64,000 nt of DNA from the NCBI RefSeq assembly GCF_003363755.1, contig NZ_CP031396.1, positions 3,442,501 through 3,506,500 on the forward strand, read 5' to 3'. A program made the translations under genes and the position numbers. This document shows, piece after piece, positions 27,251 through 35,860 of the stretch. Positions within the stretch are counted from its first letter, which is position 1; every line of letters starts with the position of its first letter. The DNA comes from Pseudomonas protegens (GTDB lineage Bacteria; Pseudomonadota; Gammaproteobacteria; Pseudomonadales; Pseudomonadaceae). Under the pieces are notes generated by a model. The model saw nothing but the letters and a program-made list of their open reading frames with translations, had not been told where the DNA came from and made no database searches.

Positions 27251-29140
27251 ATGATCCGCATCACCCTGCCTGATGGCGCGTGCCGTGAGTACGACCAGCC
27301 GTTGTCCGTGTTCGAAGTGGCCGCCAGCATTGGCAGCGGCCTGGCCAAAGCCGCCGTGGCCGGACGGGTCGATGGCCGGCTGGTGGACTGTGACTACCTG
27401 TTGGACACCGACACCCGCCTGAGCATCGTCACCGCGACCGATGCCGATGGCCTGGAAGTCCTGCGTCACTCCTGCGCCCACCTGCTGGCCATGGCGGTGA
27501 AGCAGCTGTATCCCTCGGCCCAGGTCACCATCGGCCCGGTGATCGAGGACGGCTTCTTCTACGACTTCGCCTATGAGCGCCCTTTCACCCCCGAGGATCT
27601 GGAACTGATCGAGGCGCGCATGCACAGCCTTGCCGCCACCAACCACACCTTGCGCCGCCGCGAGCTGTCCCGGGAGCAGGCGCTGCAACACTTCGCCGAC
27701 CAGGGCGAGCACTACAAGGTCGAGCTGATCCGCGACCTGCCCCCGGAGGCCGTACTGTCGCTGTACCGCCAGGGCAATTTCGAAGACCTGTGCCGCGGCC
27801 CCCACGTGCGTACCACCGGCCAGTTGCGGGCCTTCAAGCTGACCAAGGTGGCCGGCGCCTATTGGCGCGGCGATGCCAGCAACGCGCCGTTGCAACGGAT
27901 CTACGGCACCTGCTGGGCCACCCGCCAGGATCTGGACGCCTATCTGCTGCGTCAGGAACAGGCCGCCAAGCGCGACCACCGCAAGCTGGGCCAGCAACTG
28001 GACCTGTTCCACTTCGACGATTGCGCGCCGGGCTCAGTGTTCTGGCACGCCAAGGGCTGGACCCTGTTCAAGCTGTTGATCGGCTACATGCGCCAGCGCC
28101 AGGAACAGGCCGGCTACCAGGAAGTGAACACCCCGGACGTGATGGACCGCAGCCTCTGGGAAACCTCCGGGCACTGGCAGAACTACCGCGACCACATGTT
28201 CACCACCAGCACCGAGGACCAGCGCACCTTCGCCCTCAAGCCCATGAACTGCCCCGGCGCGGTGGCGATCTTCGGCCACGGCTTGAAGAGCTACCGCGAC
28301 CTGCCCCTGCGCATCGCCGAATTCGGCAAGGTCCATCGCTATGAACCTTCAGGGGCACTGCACGGCTTGCTGCGGGTCCGCCACTTCACCCAGGACGACG
28401 CCCACATCTTCTGCACCCCGGAACAGATGCAGGACGAATGCGCCCGCACCATCGCCCTGGTGTTCGACATCTATAAGGAGTTCGGCTTTGACGACGTGGC
28501 GGTGAAGCTCTCTACGCGCCCGGCCAACCGCATCGGCAGCGACGAGGTCTGGGATCAGCTGGAAAGCGCCCTGGTCGGCGCCCTGCAAAGCATGCAGATC
28601 GACTATCGGCTCAACCCGGGAGAAGGCGCCTTCTACGGCCCGAAACTGGAATTCGTGCTGCGCGACGCCATCGGCCGCGACTGGCAGTGCGGCACCCTGC
28701 AAGTGGATCTCAACCTCCCCGAGCGCTTCGCCATCAGCTACATCGCCGACAACGGCGAACGCCGGCAACCGGTGATGCTGCACCGCGCGCTGTTCGGCTC
28801 CCTGGAACGTTTCATCGGCATTCTCATCGAGCACTATGGCGGCGCCCTGCCCTTGTGGCTGGCGCCGCAGCAGGTGGTGGTGCTCAACATCAGCGAAGCT
28901 CAGGCGGACTATGCCTGGGAAATCAGCGAACGCCTGCGCCGAGAGGGGCTGCGGTCCAGTGCCGACCTGCGCAACGAAAAGATCGGCTACAAGATCCGTG
29001 AGCACAGCCTGCAGAAAGTGCCCTACCTGCTGGTGATCGGGGACAAGGAGAAAGCCGGAGGCTACGTCAACCTGCGCAGCAGAGATGGCGAGGATCTGGG
29101 ACAGCTGACGCTGGAACAGGTAGTGGAACGGATGGGCTAG
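27251..29140 (+). CDS. thrS: Second threonyl-tRNA synthetase (ThrS2)
   Basis: A 629-residue class II synthetase with an N-terminal TGS domain, editing domain ([24 protein letters not shown]) and catalytic core (motif 2 [20 protein letters not shown]) plus anticodon-binding domain. The zinc ligands that select threonine are all kept: Cys in KPMNCPG, His in TQDDAHIF, His in MLHRALFG. It is not followed by infC-rpmI-rplT, unlike housekeeping thrS, so it is a duplicate tied to zinc starvation. It is the last gene of the folE2 operon, with AAGGA before the ATG. Confidence 0.93.
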   Translation: MIRITLPDGACREYDQPLSVFEVAASIGSGLAKAAVAGRVDGRLVDCDYLLDTDTRLSIVTATDADGLEVLRHSCAHLLAMAVKQLYPSAQVTIGPVIEDGFFYDFAYERPFTPEDLELIEARMHSLAATNHTLRRRELSREQALQHFADQGEHYKVELIRDLPPEAVLSLYRQGNFEDLCRGPHVRTTGQLRAFKLTKVAGAYWRGDASNAPLQRIYGTCWATRQDLDAYLLRQEQAAKRDHRKLGQQLDLFHFDDCAPGSVFWHAKGWTLFKLLIGYMRQRQEQAGYQEVNTPDVMDRSLWETSGHWQNYRDHMFTTSTEDQRTFALKPMNCPGAVAIFGHGLKSYRDLPLRIAEFGKVHRYEPSGALHGLLRVRHFTQDDAHIFCTPEQMQDECARTIALVFDIYKEFGFDDVAVKLSTRPANRIGSDEVWDQLESALVGALQSMQIDYRLNPGEGAFYGPKLEFVLRDAIGRDWQCGTLQVDLNLPERFAISYIADNGERRQPVMLHRALFGSLERFIGILIEHYGGALPLWLAPQQVVVLNISEAQADYAWEISERLRREGLRSSADLRNEKIGYKIREHSLQKVPYLLVIGDKEKAGGYVNLRSRDGEDLGQLTLEQVVERMG

Positions 29141-29154
29141 CCGGTGCCCGGGCC

Positions 29155-29203
29155 TGTCGGCGAAGGCCCTGGTCCAGGTGCCTGGAGGGCCGCTTCGCCG
29201 ACA
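29155..29203. repeat. REPIN-like hairpin ending the Zur operon
   Basis: TGTCGGCGAAG (29155-29165) and CTTCGCCGACA (29193-29203) are perfect inverted repeats, with GCCCT/AGGGC extending the stem. It lies between the convergent thrS and DUF3617 genes and is a likely transcription stop for both. Confidence 0.7.
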
Positions 29204-29234
29204 AGCGCAGCGGCCGTCACTGCTACAGGGTCGG

Positions 29235-29759
29235 TCAGGAGGCGCGGGGTTTGACCGTGCCGCAGTCCTGGCCCAGCCATACGGCACGGGTGTCCATGCT
29301 GCCCTTTTGCTGCAGGCCGGTGGCATTGAAGGTGCCGATCACGTTAGTGGTGAACTCGCGATCACTGATGAACTTGGCCACCCCGTTGCCCTGAGCCTTG
29401 GGACAACTGAAGCGAAACTTCCATTGATTGCCATTGCGCTCGGTGACCTGCTGCTGGCAACCCGATTGCGGGTCCTGCAGCGGAATGGTGTCGGATTTCA
29501 CCTGGTCCGGCGTCAAGCACACCCGAATACCCTTGCCACCCATGGTCACGCCCTGTTTCTCCAGCATCGCCCGTTGTTCCGGGGTCATCTGTTGCTGCAA
29601 CTGGCCAAGAATCAGCGACAAGTCCGGCAAGTTCTGGTCATCGACCTTCATGTTGCTGCTGGTCAGCTCCCATAAGCCCGGTTGCAGCATCTGCGCCTGC
29701 GCAGCCAGTGGCAGCGCCAATCCCGCCGCCAAGGCCCAACCCAGTAAACGAAGTTTCAT
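29235..29759 (-). CDS. DUF3617 family periplasmic protein
   Basis: A 174-residue exported protein. A signal peptide (MKLRLLGWALAAGLALPLAA, cleavage after AQA) is followed by LQPGLWELTSSNMKVDDQ, VCLTPDQVKSDTIPL and CQQQVTERNGNQWKFRFSC. The opening PGLWE and paired cysteines are typical of DUF3617, whose function is unknown. It is monocistronic and divergent from cardiolipin synthase. Confidence 0.88.
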   Translation of the reverse strand: MKLRLLGWALAAGLALPLAAQAQMLQPGLWELTSSNMKVDDQNLPDLSLILGQLQQQMTPEQRAMLEKQGVTMGGKGIRVCLTPDQVKSDTIPLQDPQSGCQQQVTERNGNQWKFRFSCPKAQGNGVAKFISDREFTTNVIGTFNATGLQQKGSMDTRAVWLGQDCGTVKPRAS

Positions 29760-29891
29760 CGAATGACTCCTAGACAGTAGTGGCCGTTAGACTTCGGCCA
29801 AGGCACGGCGTTGCATGCAGAATAAAATAGCGACATTCGCTGTGGAACATGGTCTGTTAGGCATTGAATCTTCAGGAGCAAAGGTTGCCCC

Positions 29892-31331
29892 ATGGATTAT
29901 TTTGGCCCGCACCTCTTCGGCTATCTCATCGCACTGTTGCATTTTCTCGGGCTGATCGCCGCGATCCACGCGGTGCTCACCGTCAGGACCGCCCAAGGCG
30001 CCATTGCCTGGGCCCTGTCACTGATGTTCATGCCCTACCTGACCCTGATTCCCTACCTGGTGTTCGGCCGCAGCACCTTCGATGCCTACATCCAGGCCCG
30101 GCGCCAGGCCAACGTGGAAATGCACAAGGCCATCAATGAGCTGAACTGGCGACCCTGGGTCGAAGAGGCGCTCACCGCCCGCGCCTCCCAGGCCTACGCC
30201 ACGCTGCGGGCCATGCCCAAGCTGGGGCGCATGCCGTGCCTGGCCAATAATCAGGTGCGCCTGCTGGTCAACGGCGACGCCACCTTCGAAGCGATCTTCA
30301 ATGCCATCCGCCGCTCCCACAAGGCGGTGCTGATCCAGTTCTTCATCATTCACGACGACGAGCTGGGCCGGCGCCTGCAACGCCTGCTGCTGGAAAAGGC
30401 CGCCGAAGGCGTCTCCATCCACTTGCTCTACGACCGCATCGGCAGCCATTCCCTGCCCGCCGCTTATGTGCAGACCCTGCGTGACGCCGGGGTCCAGGTG
30501 CATGCCTTCGCCACCCGCAGTGGCTGGCTCAACCGCTTCCAGGTGAACTTCCGCAATCACCGCAAGATTGTGGTGGTGGACGGCTTGCTGGGTTTTGTCG
30601 GCGGACACAACGTCGGTGACGAATACCTGGGCAAGAAACCGCCCCTGGCGCCCTGGCGCGATACCCACGTGCAGGTCAGCGGCCCGGTGGTGGCCTGCCT
30701 GCAGGAGTCCTTTGCCGAAGACTGGTTCTGGGCGGCCCGGGAACTGCCGCCGCTGATCCTTCCGGACACCTACCCGGATGACGGCGTGCTCTGCCAATTG
30801 CTCGCCAGCGGCCCCGCCGATGCCTACGAAACATGCTCGCTGTTCTTCGTCGAGGCGATCCATGCCGCCACCGAACGGGTATGGATCACCAGCCCGTATT
30901 TCATTCCCGATGAAGCGGTCTTCGCCGCCCTGCGCCTGGCCGTGTTGCGGGATGTGGACGTGCGCATCCTGCTGCCCTCGCGCCCGGACCATCGCATCGT
31001 CTACGCCGCCTCCAGCCTCTACGCCTTCGAGGCGGTGCGCGCCGGGGTCCGGGTTTTCCGTTATCAGCCAGGGTTCCTGCATCAAAAAGTGGTGTTAATC
31101 GACAACGAGATCAGCGCCATTGGCAGCGCCAACCTGGACAACCGTTCGTTCCGCTTGAATTTCGAAGTGATGCTGCTGACCGTGGACGACGACTTCGCCA
31201 CCGAGGTGGAGCAGATGCTGGACGCCGACTTCGCCAAGGCCCGGGAAATCGCCCGGGAAGAAAGCCGCCAGACTCACCGCCTGCAACAACTGGGCATGCG
31301 GGTCGCGCGGCTGATTTCACCGATCCTCTAG
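29892..31331 (+). CDS. clsA: Cardiolipin synthase A
   Basis: A 479-residue inner-membrane phospholipase D-family enzyme condensing two phosphatidylglycerols to cardiolipin and glycerol. Two N-terminal membrane segments ([40 protein letters not shown]) precede two HKD motifs, [10 protein letters not shown] and [20 protein letters not shown]. Length matches E. coli ClsA (486). It is followed convergently by the cyclopropane synthase-like gene, with 36 bp between stops. Confidence 0.95.
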   Translation: MDYFGPHLFGYLIALLHFLGLIAAIHAVLTVRTAQGAIAWALSLMFMPYLTLIPYLVFGRSTFDAYIQARRQANVEMHKAINELNWRPWVEEALTARASQAYATLRAMPKLGRMPCLANNQVRLLVNGDATFEAIFNAIRRSHKAVLIQFFIIHDDELGRRLQRLLLEKAAEGVSIHLLYDRIGSHSLPAAYVQTLRDAGVQVHAFATRSGWLNRFQVNFRNHRKIVVVDGLLGFVGGHNVGDEYLGKKPPLAPWRDTHVQVSGPVVACLQESFAEDWFWAARELPPLILPDTYPDDGVLCQLLASGPADAYETCSLFFVEAIHAATERVWITSPYFIPDEAVFAALRLAVLRDVDVRILLPSRPDHRIVYAASSLYAFEAVRAGVRVFRYQPGFLHQKVVLIDNEISAIGSANLDNRSFRLNFEVMLLTVDDDFATEVEQMLDADFAKAREIAREESRQTHRLQQLGMRVARLISPIL

Positions 31332-31367
31332 GGAGCCACTCAAGGTCTGCAGCAAACGCTGCCGGGC

Positions 31368-32555
31368 CTAGGGGTAATAGAGGTCGTCCCGGGTCCAGGG
31401 CAACTCATGACTGCCATCGGCATGGGTCTTGACCGCGAGGATCTGGTGCAGATTGATCCAGCCCTTGGCAAACGCATAGGCGCAACCCGCCAGGTACAGC
31501 CGCCAGATCCGTAGCGCTTGCGGCGGCACCTGCTGGCCGGCCGCCTCCAGGTTGTCTTCCAGGCGCTCGCTCCAGTGATCCAGGGTGCGGGCGTAATGCA
31601 GGCGCAGGCTTTCGACATCGACGATTTCCAGCCCGGCCTCGCTGATTTGCGCCGAGATCATCGCCAGGTGCGGCAGCTCGCCATTGGGGAATACATACCG
31701 CTCGATGAAATCCCCGGCGCCCCGGCCCACGGGACGTCCGTCGGTGTGCTTGGCGGTGATGCCGTGGTTCATCACCAGGCCGCCCTCGCGCACCGCGTTG
31801 AACAGGGTCCGGCAGTATTCCGGCAGATTGGCATGGCCCACATGTTCGAACATGCCGACGCTCACCACCTTGTCGAAGCGGCCATCCTGAGGCAGGTCGC
31901 GATAGTCCAGCAGCTGCAGCTCCACCAGATCGTCCAGGCCTTCGGCACTGACCCGTTCACGGGCCAGGGCCAGTTGCTCCTTGCTCAAGGTGATGCCAAA
32001 GACCTTGGCGCCGAACTCGCGGGCAGCGTAACGGGCCAGCCCGCCCCAACCGCAACCGACATCCAGCAGGTAATCCCCCGGTTGCAGGCGCAGCTTGCGG
32101 CACAGGTGGCGGAATTTGGCTTGCTGGGCCTGCTCCAGGGACTCGCTGCCGGTCTCGAAGTAGGCGCAGGAATAGGCCATGTCACTGTCGAGCCAGAGCT
32201 GATAGAAGGCGTTGGAAAGGTCGTAATGGTAGGAAATGGCCGCCGCGTCCGTGGCCTTGTCGTGCTGTGTGCGCACCGGCTGATCGTCGTCATCCTCGTC
32301 CAGCAAGGCCTGGCTCAGCTCATCGCACACCCGGATGACTTCACTGATGGAGCCTTCGAGTTCCAGCTTGCCCTCGACAAAGGCGCCCCCCAGTGCGTCC
32401 AGGCTGGGATGGGTAAATTGCGCAACCAGCTGCGGGTCCTTGACCACGATGGTGACGCTGGGCTCCGGCCCAAGATTGAATTCATGGCCATCCCAGAGCC
32501 GCAGGCGCAAGGGTAATTGCAGATTCTGTAAGGCCGGTGGAAGTTGCGCGAGCAT
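31368..32555 (-). CDS. cfa: Cyclopropane-fatty-acyl-phospholipid synthase-like methyltransferase
   Basis: A 395-residue SAM-dependent enzyme that would add methylene to unsaturated acyl chains of membrane lipids. The N-terminal lipid-binding part is followed by the Cfa core: ISYHYDLSNAFYQLWLDSDM, YSCAYF, LLDVGCGWGGLARYAA (SAM motif), VVSVGMFEHVGH and FIERYVFPNGELPHL. The start is the ATG at 32555 with GGGGGA upstream. It lies 54 bp after bufC on the same strand, with a perfect 16-bp palindrome between, so it may be read through from the bufferin operon or controlled separately. Confidence 0.9.
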   Translation of the reverse strand: MLAQLPPALQNLQLPLRLRLWDGHEFNLGPEPSVTIVVKDPQLVAQFTHPSLDALGGAFVEGKLELEGSISEVIRVCDELSQALLDEDDDDQPVRTQHDKATDAAAISYHYDLSNAFYQLWLDSDMAYSCAYFETGSESLEQAQQAKFRHLCRKLRLQPGDYLLDVGCGWGGLARYAAREFGAKVFGITLSKEQLALARERVSAEGLDDLVELQLLDYRDLPQDGRFDKVVSVGMFEHVGHANLPEYCRTLFNAVREGGLVMNHGITAKHTDGRPVGRGAGDFIERYVFPNGELPHLAMISAQISEAGLEIVDVESLRLHYARTLDHWSERLEDNLEAAGQQVPPQALRIWRLYLAGCAYAFAKGWINLHQILAVKTHADGSHELPWTRDDLYYP

Positions 32556-32570
32556 GAAAAATCCCCCCTG

Positions 32571-32586
32571 TTTCAGACGTCTGAAA
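32571..32586. promoter_or_regulatory. Perfect 16-bp palindrome before the cfa-like gene
   Basis: TTTCAGACGTCTGAAA has no spacer and lies 16-31 bp before the cfa-like start, within the 54-bp gap to bufC. It looks like an operator for a dimeric regulator; the protein is unknown. Confidence 0.5.
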
Positions 32587-32609
32587 TGAGGGTAGACCAT
32601 CTTGGGAAA

Positions 32610-33428
32610 TTAGCTGGCTATCGAATTTCCAGCCGTTTTCCAGGACTCGCGGCGTACCACCAGGCCATCTTCGACCCACTGTTTGAGCCAGGTAGCAGCC
32701 TGCAACGGGGCCCCCTCAAGGTAAGTGACGGCCAGCTCGGCACAGAGTTCCGCGAAACTCCACTGCGCCTCGATCATGCCTCGCAACCCTTGGGCTTCTG
32801 CTGACGACAAGCTGCGATAGCGGCAGACCCGATCCACCCGCCATACCAGGCAAGGCTGCTCTTGTTCGAGTAAAGCACTTTCGGGGAAATCCGCCTGATC
32901 CTTGACCGCGCGCCACTGGGCGACGCTGTTGTAGCGGCAGTCCAGCCACTGCACACAAGGCGCCAGTTGCAGTTGCAGCAACGGCCACTCTTCGGCGTCC
33001 AGGGCCGCCATGTCCGCCACCGTCAGCACCTGGGCCTCGGCGGCGTCGAAGGCCAGGGTGAACGCCCACTCCAGGCGCGCCAGTTCCGCCAGGGGCAGGC
33101 CCTGCTCCGGCACCAGATGGCCCTGGATGAACTCGGCGAAGCCCTGCCCCAACCAGCGCAGGCTGAAATGCCGGGAGGGCGATTGGCGTATATAAGCGCC
33201 GGCCAGTGACGCGAACTCCTCATCGCCGAGCCACTGCAGGATCGTCGGAAAGTCCGCCACCATGACTTCCAGCAGCCGCGCCTGGTAGGCGTTGTGGTAA
33301 ATCGCCAGACCGGTGGCGACATTCAGGGTCGGTCCGCCGATCAGGCTGTTGCCCAGCAGGCTGTCCGCCTGGGACTGCTCGGCCAGCAGGTAGCGTTCAA
33401 AGGCCAGTTGCCATTCGTTCAGGCGCAT
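32610..33428 (-). CDS. bufC: BufC/HvfC-type partner protein of the bufferin operon (DUF2063)
   Basis: A 272-residue protein whose N-terminus has the DUF2063 fold (about 5-95: LNVATGLAIYHNAYQARLLE, VMVADFPTILQWLGDEEFAS) and whose C-terminal part is a winged-helix-like region (ELAVTYLEGAPLQAATWLKQ). Members act as recognition partners that bring the precursor peptide to the MNIO enzyme. It overlaps bufB by 10 bp, so the two are made together. Confidence 0.87.
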   Translation of the reverse strand: MRLNEWQLAFERYLLAEQSQADSLLGNSLIGGPTLNVATGLAIYHNAYQARLLEVMVADFPTILQWLGDEEFASLAGAYIRQSPSRHFSLRWLGQGFAEFIQGHLVPEQGLPLAELARLEWAFTLAFDAAEAQVLTVADMAALDAEEWPLLQLQLAPCVQWLDCRYNSVAQWRAVKDQADFPESALLEQEQPCLVWRVDRVCRYRSLSSAEAQGLRGMIEAQWSFAELCAELAVTYLEGAPLQAATWLKQWVEDGLVVRRESWKTAGNSIAS

Positions 33429-34264
33429 TCAAGCCTCCCGGACAGCGCCCGTTGCCCCAGCGCGCGAGCCTTGTGCAGTTCGCCGAGCAGTTCGCTCAAT
33501 GGCGGAAAATGATCGTCACGCTCCAGCAGGGTCGCGACCGGTCCAAGGTGTTGCAGGGTGCGCTGATACAGCGCCCAGACCGGATCGCACACCGGCTGGT
33601 CATGGGTGTCGATCACGTAGTCGCCATGATCCTGATGCCCGGCCAGATGCAATTGCCGCACCCGTTGCGCCGGCAGCCCCTGGATGAACTGCCAGGGATC
33701 GAAACCGTGATTGCGTGAACTGACGTAGACGTTGTTCACGTCCAGCAACAGCTCGCAGCCACTGAGCTGGCTCAAGGCGGCCAGAAACTCCCACTCGCTG
33801 AACTGATCGGCGGCGGCGCGCACATAGCTGGAGACGTTCTCCAGCACCAGGGGACGCTCCAGCACCTCTTGCACCTGGCGCACCCGGCCCGCCACGTATT
33901 CCAGGCTTTCCTCGGTATAGGGCAAGGGCAGCAGATCGTGCAGTTGATGAGCGTTGCCGCGGCTCCAGCACAGGTGATCGGAAATCCAGGCCGGCTCAAC
34001 CCGCCGGGCCAGTTGCTTGAGTTGCTTGAGGTAGTCCAGGTCCAGGGCATGGGGACCGCCAATGGACAACGACACCCCATGCATCACGATGGGGTAACGC
34101 TCGGCAATGGCGTCCAGGTAATAGAGAGCCTTGCCGCCCTCGACCATGAAGTTCTCGGACACCACTTCAAACCAGTCGACGTCCGGTGCTTCATCGAGAA
34201 TCTGCTGGTAGTAGGCGCTGCGCAAACCCAGGCCATAGCCCAGGCAGGAAGAAAGGTCAGACAT
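33419..34264 (-). CDS. bufB: MNIO-family enzyme BufB (DUF692)
   Basis: A 281-residue TIM-barrel multinuclear non-heme iron oxidative enzyme. Metal-ligand regions: GYGLGLRSAYYQQIL, WFEVVSENFMVEGG, MHGVSLSIGGP, ISDHLCW, LENVSSY, LLDVNNVYVSS and LHLAGHQDH. These enzymes rewrite cysteines of ribosomal peptides into thiooxazole-type groups. The ATG has a GAGGAG site. It sits between the Cys-rich precursor gene bufA1 and bufC, the defining bufferin layout. Confidence 0.92.
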   Translation of the reverse strand: MSDLSSCLGYGLGLRSAYYQQILDEAPDVDWFEVVSENFMVEGGKALYYLDAIAERYPIVMHGVSLSIGGPHALDLDYLKQLKQLARRVEPAWISDHLCWSRGNAHQLHDLLPLPYTEESLEYVAGRVRQVQEVLERPLVLENVSSYVRAAADQFSEWEFLAALSQLSGCELLLDVNNVYVSSRNHGFDPWQFIQGLPAQRVRQLHLAGHQDHGDYVIDTHDQPVCDPVWALYQRTLQHLGPVATLLERDDHFPPLSELLGELHKARALGQRALSGRLECA

Positions 34265-34329
34265 AGCGAACTCCTCGCAAGGTGGCCGCAGTGGTCGTCA
34301 GTCCCACTGCGGCTGCACGGATTCGCCGC

Positions 34330-34581
34330 TTACTCGCCGACTTTGCCGCCGGCTTTTTCGCACTCCGACTGGGTCATCGCCTTGAAGCCCTGGCCTTTGC
34401 AAGCGCCCATGCCTTTGCAGGCGTGGTCTTTGGTCTTGCAGTCGTTCTGGCCTTTGCAGCCGTTGACGCCATAACAATGAACCTGGGCATCAGCTGCCGA
34501 CGCCTGAGTGGCAACACCGGCAAACAGGGTGGCGGCAGCGAAAGCCAGGGCAGCACCAGCAGCGGTTTTCTTCATGTTCAT
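34330..34581 (-). CDS. bufA1: Bufferin-1 precursor peptide BufA1 (DUF2282)
   Basis: An 83-residue exported Cys-rich peptide. The signal peptide (MNMKKTAAGAALAFAAATLF, cleavage near ASA-A) precedes a core with six cysteines in the pattern VHCYGVNGCKGQNDC, HACKGMGACKGQGF and SECEKAGG. Repeated CKG units are typical of DUF2282 bufferins, which bind copper in the periplasm after MNIO modification. It begins ATG-AAC-ATG with GAGGA upstream. It is the first gene of a three-gene operon; the DoxX-type membrane protein and ECF sigma factor often found with it are absent. Confidence 0.92.
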   Translation of the reverse strand: MNMKKTAAGAALAFAAATLFAGVATQASAADAQVHCYGVNGCKGQNDCKTKDHACKGMGACKGQGFKAMTQSECEKAGGKVGE

Positions 34582-35226
34582 TTTTTGTTCCTCAATAATC
34601 GCAGGGGACGACGGGAGGCGTGTGCAATCCCGTCATAGCACTAGAGAGAGGAAGCCCCCCGGCGTTACAGCCGGGATGAAAATATTCTGCGCGGCGGCCT
34701 TGCGGTGGGAATCCACGGGCTACCCAGTTCATGTGTTCCACGTGGAACCTTACTCATGACTGCGATCCGGATGCTTTGCTCGGCAGGCTCGGCGGACCAT
34801 CCACCAGTACCCGGAATTGCGCGCCGATCAATACTGCCAGGCGCGCCGGCGCTGCGGATAACGCTGGGACAATGCGTTGCTGTATTAGCCATCGAGTGAA
34901 TTTTTTGTCGCACGCCATGCCTTTTCAGCTACGGCGTGCGTCGTAGTCTCTATACGAAAAGTTTTGAGACGAAGATCAGGCAAAGCGAAAACGATCGAGG
35001 AACGGCCTGAGTCGCGTTCGACTTTACGGGTTGTAAATGAGCATCCCGATCAGACTCGCGCACGAGACCGTTTTCAACACAGCATCACCGAGTATCCAGG
35101 CTTTCCGTACAGAGACTAGACACAACTGGCAGCCAGTTGCTCAAGCAGAAACTTCTGATGTCAGCCCTGGCATTTAAGGCAATAATCCAGCCCTGCTCAC
35201 CGCGTGCGACAAGGAACCGTCCCATC
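34582..35226. other. 645-bp gene-free region between bufA1 and the ynb-like operon
   Basis: No convincing gene is visible here. It holds a hairpin CCCGGC-gttaca-GCCGGG (34658-34675) upstream of bufA1, a parS palindrome (34735-34748) and an AT-richer stretch (about 34890-35130) that should carry the promoter of the phospholipid operon. The bufA1 promoter lies in 34582-34700; a GTAAC element (34664-34668, minus strand) could be an ECF-type -35 but is weak evidence. Confidence 0.6.
34734..34749. other. parS-type ParB binding site
   Basis: Perfect palindrome GTTCCACGTGGAAC (34735-34748) flanked as TGTTCCACGTGGAACC, the form I remember for Pseudomonas parS. It is intergenic, about 26 kb left of parAB. 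Confidence 0.9.
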
Positions 35227-35850
35227 ATGCTCTCGATTTACCAGCTCAAACCGCGCTTTCAGAACTTGCTGCGGCCGTTGGTGCAGCGCCTGTACGACAA
35301 CGGCACCACGGCCAACCAGATCACCGTCCTGGCCGCCGTCGTCTCACTCCTGGTCGGCACCGTCATCGCCCTGTTCGCCAGCCACACCTGGCTGTTCGCC
35401 CTGATTCCGCTGTGGATGATCCTGCGCATGGCGCTCAATGCCATCGACGGCATGCTGGCCCGGGAATTCGGCCAGCAATCGCGCCTGGGCGCCTACCTCA
35501 ATGAACTGTGCGACGTGGTCGCCGACAGCGCCCTGATCCTGCCCTTCGCCCTGCTCCCGGGCGTCAGCCTGCTGCTGGTGCTGGCCGTGACCCTATTGGC
35601 GCTGTTCAGCGAATACGCCGGAGTGCTCGGGCCGATGGTCGGCGCCTCACGGCGCTACGACGGGCCCATGGGCAAAAGCGACCGCGCCTTCATCCTCGGC
35701 GTGCTGGCCACCGGCATCGCCCTGGGCTGGCTCGGCGCCCTGTGGATCAACGGCGTGTTGGCACTGGTCGCCGCTTTGCTGGTCTACACCCTGATCAATC
35801 GGGTCCGCCAGGGCCTCAAAGAAGTTCAGCACAACGCTCCCTCTGCATAA
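35227..35850 (+). CDS. YnbA-like CDP-alcohol phosphatidyltransferase family protein
   Basis: A 207-residue membrane protein with about six segments. The CDP-alcohol motif is recognisable but altered: NAIDGMLAR, eight residues, then LGAYLNELCDVVAD. The first and third of the four conserved Asp are Asn here, while the second and the catalytic fourth remain. It probably joins a CDP-activated lipid to an alcohol, but with unusual metal or substrate use. The ATG at 35227 has AAGGAA upstream; an open frame 90 bp upstream is non-coding. It is the first gene of a six-gene operon like E. coli ynbABCD. Confidence 0.85.
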   Translation: MLSIYQLKPRFQNLLRPLVQRLYDNGTTANQITVLAAVVSLLVGTVIALFASHTWLFALIPLWMILRMALNAIDGMLAREFGQQSRLGAYLNELCDVVADSALILPFALLPGVSLLLVLAVTLLALFSEYAGVLGPMVGASRRYDGPMGKSDRAFILGVLATGIALGWLGALWINGVLALVAALLVYTLINRVRQGLKEVQHNAPSA

Positions 35851-35860
35851 GGAAATGGTA

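Noticed and set aside
26228..28012. Long minus-strand open frame across pyrC2 and thrS2
   Set aside because: It lies antisense to two intact enzymes and encodes a Gly/Gln/Val-rich sequence without motifs; third-position GC bias explains the missing stops.
34690..35130. Short open frames in the gene-free region before the ynb-like operon
   Set aside because: No ribosome-binding sites, no recognisable proteins and AT-richer composition unlike nearby coding sequence.
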